DNA of 64,000 bases. It comes from Bullera alba (taxonomy: Eukaryota > Basidiomycota > Tremellomycetes > Tremellales > Bulleraceae). Under the pieces are notes generated by a model. The model did no database searches and was not told the DNA's origin. It saw nothing but the letters and a program-made list of their open reading frames with translations. Shown here piece after piece: positions 11,953 through 22,340 of the stretch. The stretch spans positions 4,586-68,585 of the forward strand of contig BCIX01000004.1 of the NCBI GenBank assembly GCA_001600095.1, in the 5' to 3' direction. A program made the position numbers and the translations under genes. The stretch's first letter is position 1, and each line of letters opens with the position of its first letter.

Positions 11953-13400
11953 GTCAAGAGCCGGTATGTAGCCGGTGGCGGTGGCTTTGGGTCAGAGTAG
12001 GCTATAACCTGGCAGCTCCTGCCTGTGCTCCTTGGTCCTCTACACTGTCTCCACCTGTCTCTACGACCTAACCGGCGCTTCGGAGACCGGTTGAGACTTA
12101 CGAGCTCTTACGAGGCCATATTACGCCCAGCAGCTCAAGTCACATAGGTCATGGATACGGCCGGACCTGCGGTCACAGCAGGGATTAGACGGCGTTCGGA
12201 TTAATATGTTCGGGTCATCTTGTCTCTCAGAGCTGGTTCTGGCCTGTTCAGGCCACTGGATGCCTCGGAATTGATGCTCCTCGGGGTCCATCATTCCGAC
12301 GCCTTCGTACGCTGACTTCCTATTCTCCGTTGATCAGGCCCCGGCGGGCAGAAGAGACTCAAGCGATTACTTGCTTCCGAGCCGAGCCCAGCTTGGCCCA
12401 ATTGGTTCTTGAGTGATTCCCCACTGGATCGCATCCAATCCGCTCTGTCGCAGAGTGCACAGTTCTAAGCGTTTCTGAGCAGACCTATCAGCCATACCAG
12501 GCCATACCTGAGAGGACCTGAGCTAGTTGCCTACGTTAGCCGCCTCGTCATAGTGAACTATCTCAGGCATCCTGTCCAAGCTACGGAGCACGGGAGGCTA
12601 CGGGCCGTAGGGCAGATGCTGCTAGCAGCTCAGATAGGCTACACAGGTCGGTACACGCAGGACAACCCCACTTGGGCTCGACCGCCGCCTACAGGCTGTC
12701 TGCTCATCGTGAAGAGTTGCTTCCGGACATTGTCATACTGTTTCGGAGGTGTGCCCAAACGCCAAAGCAGATGGCCAGCCCGATAGCTATAGCCCGTGGA
12801 CCAAAAAGGAGGGAGCGCGGGACTGACACGTCCAGTCCTACGATTTCATGTCTCGACTCTCTAGCTCCGATATCGAGCTTTGTACGACCGTCTTCAGGAA
12901 GACTGGAATATCTGTATGATTCGAAACTTCGAGGCCTTTCATTGGTAAGAGCCCTGGGCAGTGGTCAACTTTCAGCCCTCGACCTTCGCTCGAGTCTAGA
13001 ATGCATATGCCTATGATGCAGGCCTCTGTCGCAGCTTCGCGCATCTGTCTGAGTACTTCTCCGCTGACCGAAAGTCTCTGCCTCGAGTCATCAGATCGTA
13101 CAGCCCGTCACTCAGGCCATTGAAGGCTCGGTCCGCGACCGGCACCGAATCACCGACTCTTCGCCATGAAGACGGTACAGAACGATAGGATGCCCAGACA
13201 GGCCCAGACTAGCCTAGACTAACGACCCCGGCCCGCTACTGATCCAAGGAGAACAGGGGTCTCCGAATCCCCCGCAAGTATGCAGATGGGGAAAAGATCT
13301 GCCGCTGGTCTTGGCACTTGTCTGACCCGAGCTAGTTCATTAAGACTCGGGGAAGCCGTGAGAGATCAAGCTTATTTCACCGCTATATCCTGGATATAAT

Positions 13401-13465
13401 CACCTTCGGAAGCACCTTCGGACTACTGCTCGACGGTCCGGGGCCTCCATATCGACGGTCCGGGG
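13401..13465. promoter_or_regulatory. Two tandem direct repeats with CGGTCCG cores
   Basis: CACCTTCGGA occurs at 13401-13410 and 13413-13422. TCGACGGTCCGGGG occurs at 13430-13443 and again, identically, at 13452-13465 (22-nt period, two helical turns). The core CGGTCCG is a CGG-N1-CCG inverted repeat, the half-site type bound by Zn2Cys6 proteins. The block ends 147 nt before the ATG of the Dal5-like transporter and 77 nt before its TATAAG element, a usual place for an activating site. Confidence 0.55.
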
Positions 13466-13612
13466 AGTCATTGATCACAAGGCCTCTCGACTTAATGATG
13501 TTCGACATTGATCTCGTGGCTTGGCGCGACTTTGAGGCAGTCTATAAGACGTCCAGATCTCTCGCACTCTGACCTGCTGATTTACTCACGCTCCCAGATC
13601 GACGATCACACA

Positions 13613-15495
13613 ATGAGCAAGCACACTGAAGACGCCAGGCATCACCTCGAGATCGGTCCTACTCCCACAGCGGCATACGACTCGAAAGGGGATGTACAGC
13701 ACGTTGAAGATTTGGATCTGAAAGAGAGAGACGTCAAAGAGATCGTGGTGGACACAGATGCCGCAGAATACGTCAACCATGAGCTTCAGATCGACGAGGC
13801 TGAGAACAAACGCCTACGAAGGATAATCAACCGAAGGTGAGCCCAGAATATCCGGCATCACCCAGCGATACTGACAGCTCTGTAGGTTGCTACCTCTGAT
13901 GTGCCTGGTCTACATGACTCAAGCTCTCGATAAAGGAGCTCTGGGCCCAGTCAGTATCATGGGATGGCTAGACGACGTGAATGCCAAGGGACAGGACTAT
14001 GCTCTCACCAGTACGGTCATGTGGATTGGCTTCATCATCGGAGAGCCATTGGTGAGCTAGAGTCTGAGTCTCGAGTCGGGACGAGCTAAGTCTTATTAGG
14101 CTGCACAATTTATTCGGAGATTCCCAGTCGCCAAGATCCTGGCTGTATCTATGCTCATCTGGACAGCGGTAGGTAGATTCGGACTCATCTGTGGCTCGGC
14201 TGATCCGTGTCTTAGTTATCAATGGGACTTGCCTTCAGTCTGAGCATACCCGCTGTCTTGGCCAATCGATTCCTGATTGGTTTTTTCGAGTCGACTTTCA
14301 ACCCCTGCCTCGTCACCATCACGGTGCAATGGTATCGCAAGTCAGAGCAACCATTCGTCTCGGCTATCTGGCAATCGATGGTCGCACTAGCCACCACCAT
14401 CATGTCGATCTTGGCATGGGGATTCTACCAGGTTGAATATGATGGGTCCGGCCTACGAGGATGGCAGTACCTCATCATTGTGGTCTCCCTCTTCTCGGCC
14501 GTTGGTGCTGGTGAGTCTTCGAGTCAATTCCATGACTGCCTATTTACAATCCCTAGCCATCACCTTGATCTATCTGCCCGATGCCCCAACCAAAGCGCGT
14601 TGGGCCGATGATGACTTGAAGTCGAGATTCGTCGAGCGAGTGCGATCCAACAATCAAGGTCTCAAGAACAAGAAGTGGAACTCGGAGCAAGCTTGGGAAG
14701 CTGCAAAGGACCCGTTTGCATACTGCCTTTTCGCCTTCGCCCTCTGCCAAACCCTGATCGTCGGCGGTATCGGAAAGTTCAACTCTCTTTTGATCAACCA
14801 GGCCTTTGGCTTCGACGTACTCACCTCACAACTGCTCAAGATCCCCATGTCACTCTGCGGTGTTGCATTCTACTATCTCATGGCGTGAGTACCTCGCAAG
14901 CTTGATTGAGCATCGAGCTTACCTGTGACGACTACTAGCTTCTTCATCTGGAAGTACAACAACACCCTCTTCGCAATGTGCGGATTCGCTGGTCTGAACA
15001 TGGTCGGCACGATCGTTCTCATCACTGTCGAGCCGTCCAGCAAGACCCGAGTCGGACTCTTCATCGCCTTCATCCTCATGCAGTCCTTCTCCGCTTGCAA
15101 CACCGCCATGTTCCTCATGCTCTCCCGAAACATCGCTGGACAGACTAAGAAGTCCCTCGTATACGCTACAACTTGTGAGCAGGCCTGGTATGTCATTCAG
15201 CATAGCAGAAACTGACCGACTGATAGTCATGGCTTGGGCTGGCGGAAATGCCATTGCACCTCAGTTCTTCTGGGCCGACTGGGCTCCACGATACATCAAC
15301 TCCCTGTACATCCACATGGGTCTCTACGTCGTCTTCATCTCCGCTTGTCTTGGTGCTAGGGTTCTGCTCGTCAGGCGAAACAAGGCGAAGATAGCGGCAC
15401 AGCAAGATACCGATGTGAACGCCACTTTCAGCAACTTGCACGCCTTTGAGGATTTGACCGACTTGAAGAACCCGGATTTCCGATACTGCTTGTAA
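13613..15495 (+). CDS. Dal5-like (ACS family) MFS transporter
   Basis: The ATG at 13613 opens an 76-residue hydrophilic N-terminus rich in Asp/Glu and Lys. TM1 follows, with MCLVYMTQALDKGALG, the Dal5-type variant of the ACS pattern. Later segments include FIGEPLA, LIGFFESTFNPCLVTI with WYRKSEQP in the TM4-5 region, YLPDAPTKARW in the TM6-7 loop, MLSRNIAGQTKKSL at TM10-11 and the C-terminal DLTDLKNPDFRYCL, matching the end of the first Dal5-like protein in this window. About seven short introns are present. The protein should be a plasma-membrane importer of a small organic anion or vitamin. The tandem CGGTCCG block upstream suggests induction by a Zn2Cys6 regulator rather than by GATA factors. 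Substrate is unknown. Confidence 0.92.
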
Positions 15496-18110
15496 TCTCG
15501 TTGTTATTCTGCCGGTGTTTGTATGAGTGTCGTGATCGTCAAGGTTCTGATTTTTTGTATCAGGGTAGTGAATGAAGTATGAATGGTTGTCAGAAGTTTC
15601 GTCGAGAAGGAATGAAACAGCGTCTGAAGCGAGACCGAGATGAGGGTTGGTGGCGGAGCATGGTTGATGGGAGGTAAGATACCATATGACATGTCGCCCA
15701 GCATATATATTGGAACATCTATATCAAGCGGTCAGCCCGACGAACGTGGTACTGATAGAGAGGCATAGATGATGAGTGGATGGATGATCTGCTTCACGTT
15801 CGATACTTACCTTAAGAAAGCACAGCAAGCACTTGCCTCGTCATCCAGTACATTCCTCGTGTACCGACCTTTTCTCGCTCACATCCAAGCCCCTGTCGTC
15901 AGCGATAGCGCGAGCAGCTCACCAATCATCGATTCGTGATCACACGATGGCCTCCGAGCTGACTCCTGGGGAATTGAAGCTTTGCTACTGGAATATCGTT
16001 GAGTGTTTGGACACCCTTGGGACTCGCAATGCCATCTGATCGTCATCTTCCATCTGCTTGGATCTTCTGTCTATCCGAGCACGATACCAAGGCTTCATCT
16101 TCCGCGGTTCCTGGCAGTAGTAGAGAGGCTTGTCGTGATGGTCGTGCCGTCAGTAGCGATGTCGTGTTGCAAAATTGAGCGATCAGACGTTGGAACAGGC
16201 GATGCGACAGTGTCGATGAGCAGTGATACATACTGGAAAGGAAAGACATAGGAGAATGTGCAGCACATGAACAGCAAGGAGACTTGAGAACCGAGAGCTC
16301 CCAAGCAGCCCTCATCCAAAGGTAGAGGCCGTGCGTGATAAGCGTGTCGTGGCTGGGCGGAGGAGGCCGAAGAGCGAAAGCCACGTCATCTTGTAATTTG
16401 ATTCCGCCCCGTAGCGCGGCAGGAGCAGCCGCACAGGCCAACGCTCGAGCTGCCTGGGTATGATCCGCTCGTTGCTCTTCGATCGATACTACGAACACAA
16501 CACCAAGCTCGATCGCACTCGTACATTGCTTTCTTCTGCTTCGAGCACGGAGAGATGCCATGCACCATGGAAAAGAACGATACAACCCAGGACTTATATT
16601 CGGCTTTGGCGATTACCAGCCGAATATCAATCAGCGGTGATGGACTTGCTCGCTCTTCAGCGCTTGACTTTCAGGGGACAGCAGGGATACTGGCTCAGCA
16701 ATCTACAGATCCTCCTATCATCTTACGACTCACCCTCGGCGTCAAATCAAGCTGCCGAGGGATCCGCACTTCTACTGGGCAAGAGACCTCATGTTGGATC
16801 CGTTTTACAAAGTGATTTGGCGGACGTGGTGCTTCAGAGGTGCTGTTCGACCTGTCAGAGCGTTTATCATTCCAGCATCACCTTATCGTGGTGTGGTGAA
16901 GCTTTTCATCATGCCTTGAGCGTTAAGAATGTCATCTGAAGAATCTGATCTCAGTCGGAAGTCAGGTGGAGAGGTAAATCAGGTCAGTCACGCGGTCTCA
17001 TGCTTAGTATACCGCTGACTTTCAGAACCGCTTAGATCGACTGCATGATCAAATAAGCTGCGGCAGTGTATCGAGACAACAGAGCACATACCTTTCCTGG
17101 AATCATTCGAGGCCGATGCTGCTTCAAGTCATCTTGAAACTCTCCCCATACTTTACAATGACCTCGACCCTGTAGGATGACGACTTCTCGTCAGAATTGC
17201 CAGGTGAGAGTGGCCGCACGTCCAAACGGACTATGTGAGTGGTCGGCTGGAGAGGCGTGGAGTGATGAGAGCTCGGTGTGTTCTCATCGCCACTGGAGGT
17301 ACATGGGTGAGTTTGAAGGTGGATCCAGTGGTGATCTCATTGGAAGTCTGCTGACGATGTCAGATACCCCTATCTCGAGTGCATTGGAAGTAGCATCGGC
17401 CCCGCCTGGCCGAGATGGACATCTTGTCGGGAAGCCTCGGGTCGGCAATCGGAGTCCAACGAGGACGTTCGGCCTAGAATATACGGAGGGCGTTTGATGG
17501 TACAGTATCTTCGGCAGTATGCCTGATGGGTAGGTTGACGATCTTTCTCGTCCTGAACATTGCTGAAAGCACATGCCCGTTTTAGTCGCAAAGCCGCAAT
17601 CGATCACACCTTCCACCGGAATCGCCATGAGAGGATGGCAAGTAGGCGGCTCGGCAGTCATCGGGCTGGACGAAATCGGGCACCGGTCACGAGGTAGCTG
17701 GATCTCGGCTACCAGGGAGTGGGGAGATCTCTATGGCTCCAAGTGAGTCGATACGCGGCAACAGTGATCATACAAGCCCCACAGCCCGCGGTCCGAGACT
17801 TCATGCTAACGACTGTGGTAGCTCTGCGGGCCTCCTCTCATCCATCCATCGACCGTACACTTCACAGTCCATTCCACAGCTTCGATTGACGTCGATTCTG
17901 GTCACCTGATCCAGCAAGCCGAAATGACGCTAGCCGCCAAATCAACCGCGGCCCGAGAAGCAGTACTTCTGAAATCGGTCATCCCCGACCCGAACGGTCT
18001 TGCGATTTCGCGGTGCCGTCATATCAGTGAGTGACCGCTACATGTCGAGCTGGTCAGAGCTGTCTATAAAGAGGGACCGATGGCTTATCCCTTCTAGAGC
18101 ATGCACGACA
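15496..18110. other. 2.6-kb region without a supported gene
   Basis: I could not support a gene here. The longest open frame is 16043-16585 on the minus strand (180 codons), with low-complexity Ala/Arg/Ser composition; a second minus frame in the same place contains a hydrophobic stretch near 16230-16290, but no splice model joined them. A plus-strand 30-codon frame starts at 15948 (MASELTPGELKLCYWN) and stops at once. A 56-codon plus frame lies at 17573-17743. These may be remnants or a lineage-specific gene. The right end is the promoter of the GH5 gene. Confidence 0.4.
18065..18072 (+). promoter_or_regulatory. TATA box of the GH5 gene
   Basis: TATAAAGA lies 46 nt before the start codon at 18111 in an otherwise unstructured upstream region. 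Distance and sequence fit a TATA element with a short 5' UTR. Confidence 0.5.
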
Positions 18111-19872
18111 ATGACACACATCAAGCTATCAATCCTAGGCGCTCTCCTCGGTGCTCTCACTGCGACTTGCAACAACGATGGCCTCAACGGCTTGCCTCCA
18201 ACTGGAGACACCAGCCTCAAGCCGTACTTGCCTTCCACCAACTCGCCCTCTTTCGTCACAGCAAAGGGTGGAAAGCTGTACCTGGACGGTGTGGATTGGA
18301 CTTTTGCCGGGTTCAACAATGTGAGTTAGCTCGATAGTATTGTGAGGTAATGCTGACTTGCCAACAGCCCGAACTAATCGGAGCAAGTGACAATGAGATC
18401 GAAGATGTTTTCCGATCGCTCTCAGCCTTCGCTCGTCCAGTCACCAGAACCTACACTCTCGGCGTGGTCAGCGTCAACGTGAAGAACTCGTCAGCGTTCG
18501 TTCAGGGATGGAGTGACAATGACCAAGATTGGATGTAGGTGGAGCAAACAAGATATGCAAGGCCAAAAGCTGATGGCTCTTAGCTACAACGAAGCAGCGT
18601 TCGTCAAGCTCGACAGAGTCATGTCCCACGCCAGAGATTGGGGATGCAAGATCATCGTACCAGTCCTCAACCAAGACTATGGATCCGAGGACACCAACTA
18701 CAATGGCAACTATGCCGACCTTACTCGGCTGTACTACGGTATCGAAGGCGACAACGCTTACAACGAGTCCAAGGTCTACGACTTCTGGACCGACCGTGCG
18801 CTCATCGACGCGACCAAGAAGCTGTACACCAAGCTCTTGACCAGGAAGAACTCGATCAATGGAGTGGTTTATGGACATGACAACACCTTTTTGGCTATCG
18901 AAACGGGCAACGAGCTCAAGTGAGTTACAGTGCTAGTAGCTTAGCTGATTCATAGCTTGAATATGACTCCGGGGTTCTTCCCAGCCACCAGTCTTCCACC
19001 TCCCGGTTCTTGGACCGTGGAAATCGCACAGTTGATCAAGTCGCTCGCTCCGCAGGTCTTGGTCATGGACGGATCGCTTTCCCGCTCCAACATCACGGAG
19101 AACAAGTTTGATCGGGTCGCTCTCGAATCACCATACGTCGACATGTTCGACTATCACTACTACGATGTCCAATACGGGCAGTTGCCTTTCTACGATATGC
19201 CAGCCGATGCTGCTTATGTCAACAAGTACGGCAAGACGTGAGTTGATTGCAGACTATGCACAGACGAAACTGACGATCTCCAGCTTCATCACCGGCGAAC
19301 ATGGCTTCTACCCCAACACCTCTCAATGGGACTACTTCTTCACTCTTCAACGGGAGAATCCAGTCGCAGGATCTCTCGTCTGGGGTCTACGACCACATAC
19401 CGACGAAGGCGGTTTCGAAACCCACGGCGAGGGCAAGGGCATCTTCTCGTACCACGTTCCAGGATGGTCTCCACCGGTTGCCGAGCAGTTCGACCCCAAC
19501 GAGCAGTACGTCGTCGCAGCAACATACTCCGCTTCTTTCCAGGTGGTCAACGAGACCGTTCCTTTCTATCCTACACCATGGGCCCCGACAATCCTCGCAC
19601 CCAACACAACCACCAACGGATCTGCTTTCTTCACCTTCATCGGCGGTGCATGGGGCGAGCACTACGAGGTCTATCGAGGGGATGGAAATGGGAACTGGAT
19701 CCAAGCGGAGAATCTGATTCGCGACAATGTCAGATCTGGAGACGCCAATGTCACGGTGGATCCAGCACGATATGGAGATGGAAATGGTTCATGGATCATG
19801 CGAGGAGTAGGAAGTCCACCTTTGCAGCCCAAGGGTCCATGGAGTAACATCATCCAAATTGGGGGGAACTGA
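18111..19872 (+). CDS. Secreted glycoside hydrolase, GH5-like (mannanase/cellulase clan)
   Basis: Five exons (18111-18320, 18368-18534, 18584-18919, 18956-19237, 19284-19872) give a 527-aa protein. It starts with a signal peptide (MTHIKLSILGALLGALTA) and then has a KLYLDGVDWTFAGFNN segment, as in GH5_7-type endo-mannanases. The general acid/base is Glu236 in AIETGNEL, and the nucleophile is likely Glu337 in FITGEHGF, matching the Asn-Glu pair and the late Glu of clan GH-A. The 190 C-terminal residues form a second, beta-rich region with several NxT/S glycosylation sites. It should be secreted and hydrolyse a beta-linked polysaccharide such as mannan. Subfamily is uncertain. It converges on the amidohydrolase gene. 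Confidence 0.82.
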
Positions 19873-19963
19873 GTCGACGAGGCGAAGGCGAGAGCGGGGG
19901 TACAGTCTGAAGATGAAAAGTAAACTGAATGCATACTATAATACCTCGTGCCATGTCCATCAA

Positions 19964-21747
19964 TCAAGCCGTCAGATCCACCTCGACTCGCAACCCATTG
20001 ACACTTGATCTGACACATCGGCCATCCTTGATCACCGCCATTAGATATTGATTTGGCTTGTTCATGATTGAGATGTCATTGAGCGGATTGTCCTTCAACA
20101 GGAGCAGGTCGGCGAAAGCACCTTGGCGTACGACTCCTAACTTTCCCTCCATGCCAACGACTTTGGCTACAGCAGGCGGTCAGAGACATCACCTACGAGG
20201 CACGCGACGAACTCACCTGCATTACACGTTGCTTGCTGCAGTATTGCGCTGCCTGGTAGCACCTTTGCTCGGAGGTCGAATTCGGCTAGTTGAAAGGGGA
20301 CAAAGCAGTCTGTGCCATAGGCGATATTGACACCCAGCTCATGAGCCCGCTTGATGACTTTGTAGGTGTTGGCCTCTATCAGTTTCGCCTTCTCCAACGA
20401 AAATGGCGGAACAGTCTTGGCGAGAGGTCCATTCACGATCATCTGCGTCATCAGTGATCGTGTTGTATACTTGAGCACGTACGTCCTGAATGATGAGAGT
20501 TGGAGTGTAGTGTATCCCTTTCTTGGCCATGAGTCTCAAGGTGTCGTCGCTGAGGAGACCTCCATGCTCGATTCCACCAACTCCACCTTCGATAGCATTC
20601 CGAGCCCCAGCGTCTGTATTGCAGTGAGATGTGACCAGTGTACCGCCCTGTAGCCAGTCAATATAGTGTTCGTCAAGGCTCTAGAGGCTCTAGACTCACC
20701 ATCATTTTGACTGTGTCGCATACAGCTCTGATCTCTGGAACCGTGAATTGGCTCGAATCCAACCTGTCAGTGGGCGAGAGTACCCCTCCAGAAGTGCAGA
20801 TCTTCACATGGTCGGCGCCAGCCATCATCAGTTTACGAGTAGCCTTCAAGCAAGCGTCGGCTGTTTCGTCAGCTCTGGTAGCACGATCTGTCTCACCTCC
20901 ATCAACGAGAATAGCCATCTTATTCCAGGCAGGGTCGCCGGACGACGAGATGAACTGAGGGCTGGGCGCGATGTCTCGGTCGGAGTGATCGCCTATTGTC
21001 AGCTGATACAAGGAATATCGGTACCCACCATGACCCCCGGTCTGGGAAAGAACGGGTCCACCTATGAATAGCCTTGGTCCTGGGATGAGCCACTCCTGAG
21101 TGGCCTGTCGGTGGGACCGATCGGCGCCACCGACATCCCGTACAGTGGTGAATCCGTTGTACAGCATCCCTGATCCGTCTCAGCCCACTATTCCGATCGG
21201 CCTTTCCTGAACTCCCCACCTTTCAAACCCATGGGCACGGAGAACTGGCCAACGTCGGTCGGGTCTTCCTATCACTTTGTGAGACAGTCCGTGCTATGAG
21301 ATCACTCACGCCCATAGATGCGAGTATATGGACGTGACCTGTAGTGTCAGCTCAGCAAAAAGGAGGGACTCACAGTCAATAAGACCTGGGCACATGTATA
21401 GCCCCTTGCAGTCTACGCTGATCCATGAGTCCTCTTGCATATCAACTGCTCTGGATTTGGTGATGGAAACGATAAGCCCAGACTCGATCTTCACCGTGCG
21501 ATTGGGCAGAATGGAAGCCGATTGAACATCGATGATGTTGACGTCTATACAGACGTCAGCTGTAGAAGGCGGCAATGCACTTGTCTGACTTGCCTACGAA
21601 AGAGATACGAGCCTGCTCCGGCCTTTGCCACGGGTGCAGCTCTTCCTTGTAGTCCTTGCCGACTGGGTAGGGTCGCCAAAAAGTAGGTTTCCAGCTGTAT
21701 GTCGATTGGCCATCTTCCGGAGTGTCAACGAGCTCGAAGGCGTCCAT
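19964..21747 (-). CDS. Amidohydrolase-superfamily protein (imidazolonepropionase/prolidase-like)
   Basis: This is a metal-dependent TIM-barrel amidohydrolase. After an unusual 55-residue N-terminus, which contains KPTFWRPYPVGKDYKEEL, the beta-sandwich begins with a segment containing ADVCIDVNIIDVQSASI and then GLYMCPGLIDCHVHI, where HxH ligates zinc; an intron splits this motif between Asp and Cys. Downstream are GFTTVRDVGG, GGPVLSQTGGHGG, an ADHVKICTSGG segment likely carrying the bridging Lys, SHCNTDAG with the third His, GIEHGG with the fourth, and AYGTDCFVPFQL with the catalytic Asp. About seven introns interrupt it. The motif set resembles fungal prolidase-like amidohydrolases related to imidazolonepropionase. 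No signal peptide is seen, so it is probably cytosolic. The substrate is unknown. Confidence 0.87.
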
Positions 21748-22340
21748 TTTAGCTCAATCGCCGCTTCGAGAGCCTCTGTTGAGTACTGGGTCCAGCATGA
21801 ATACGTTTGGAGAGCTCGTCAAGGTGCAGATGGGCCCCAGTAGTCGATATGACTGGCGTAGGAACCATTGATTCGGCTAGCTCCGGAGACCGCGTGGAAC
21901 CGAACAAGTTGCGTCGGCGATCCTATTTTGGGAGGTTGCAGTGCATGATCCTCACATGATTGAAGGCAAGCTCAGCAGAGGACGACATGCGCGTTGTCAC
22001 GCAGGAGTGGTCCGGCTCTGATGGTATTCAAGTTCTGGAGAGTCAAAGAGGGCGAGGAGAACAGGCGGCGCGGGTGTCGATCTGATATCCGCCAAAACGG
22101 GCGAGGGAGATTTCCTCTCCCAGGGTGTCAGGATCATGAATCACTGTGTCTTCGAAGTCAGAAGAAGCCGACGAGCTTCAAGGTCTCGTGAATTTGTGAT
22201 ATGCAGTGATGTGAGACTTATGAGCGTATTTGCATTTGTACTACTTGTAGCGTCTGATACAATTTTGATGTAAAACCTTCGACACCTCCTCTCCAAGCTT
22301 TGATGCCAGTCACCTGGCTTCCAGATCGCCCACCTCGCGC
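21748..22340. other. Intergenic region
   Basis: This lies between the start of the amidohydrolase (minus) and the stop of the second OPT gene (minus). It contains the amidohydrolase promoter and the OPT 3' UTR. No gene or clear repeat is visible. Confidence 0.5.

Larger units (their letters stand above)
11516..13612. other. 2.1-kb divergent intergenic region
   Basis: This is the shared upstream region of the minus-strand sugar transporter (start 11515) and the plus-strand Dal5-like transporter (start 13613). Short open frames occur but none shows family resemblance or a consistent splice pattern. It contains a CGG-N8-CCG inverted repeat (11777-11790), a GGTCGAACC direct repeat (11934-11952), tandem motifs at 13401-13465, and a TATAAG element at 13543-13548, 65 nt before the ATG at 13613. 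Confidence 0.55.

Noticed and set aside
16043..16585. Minus-strand open frame of 180 codons in the 15.5-18.1 kb gap
   Set aside because: Low-complexity composition, no family signal and no supporting splice sites; kept only as a note in the gap entry.
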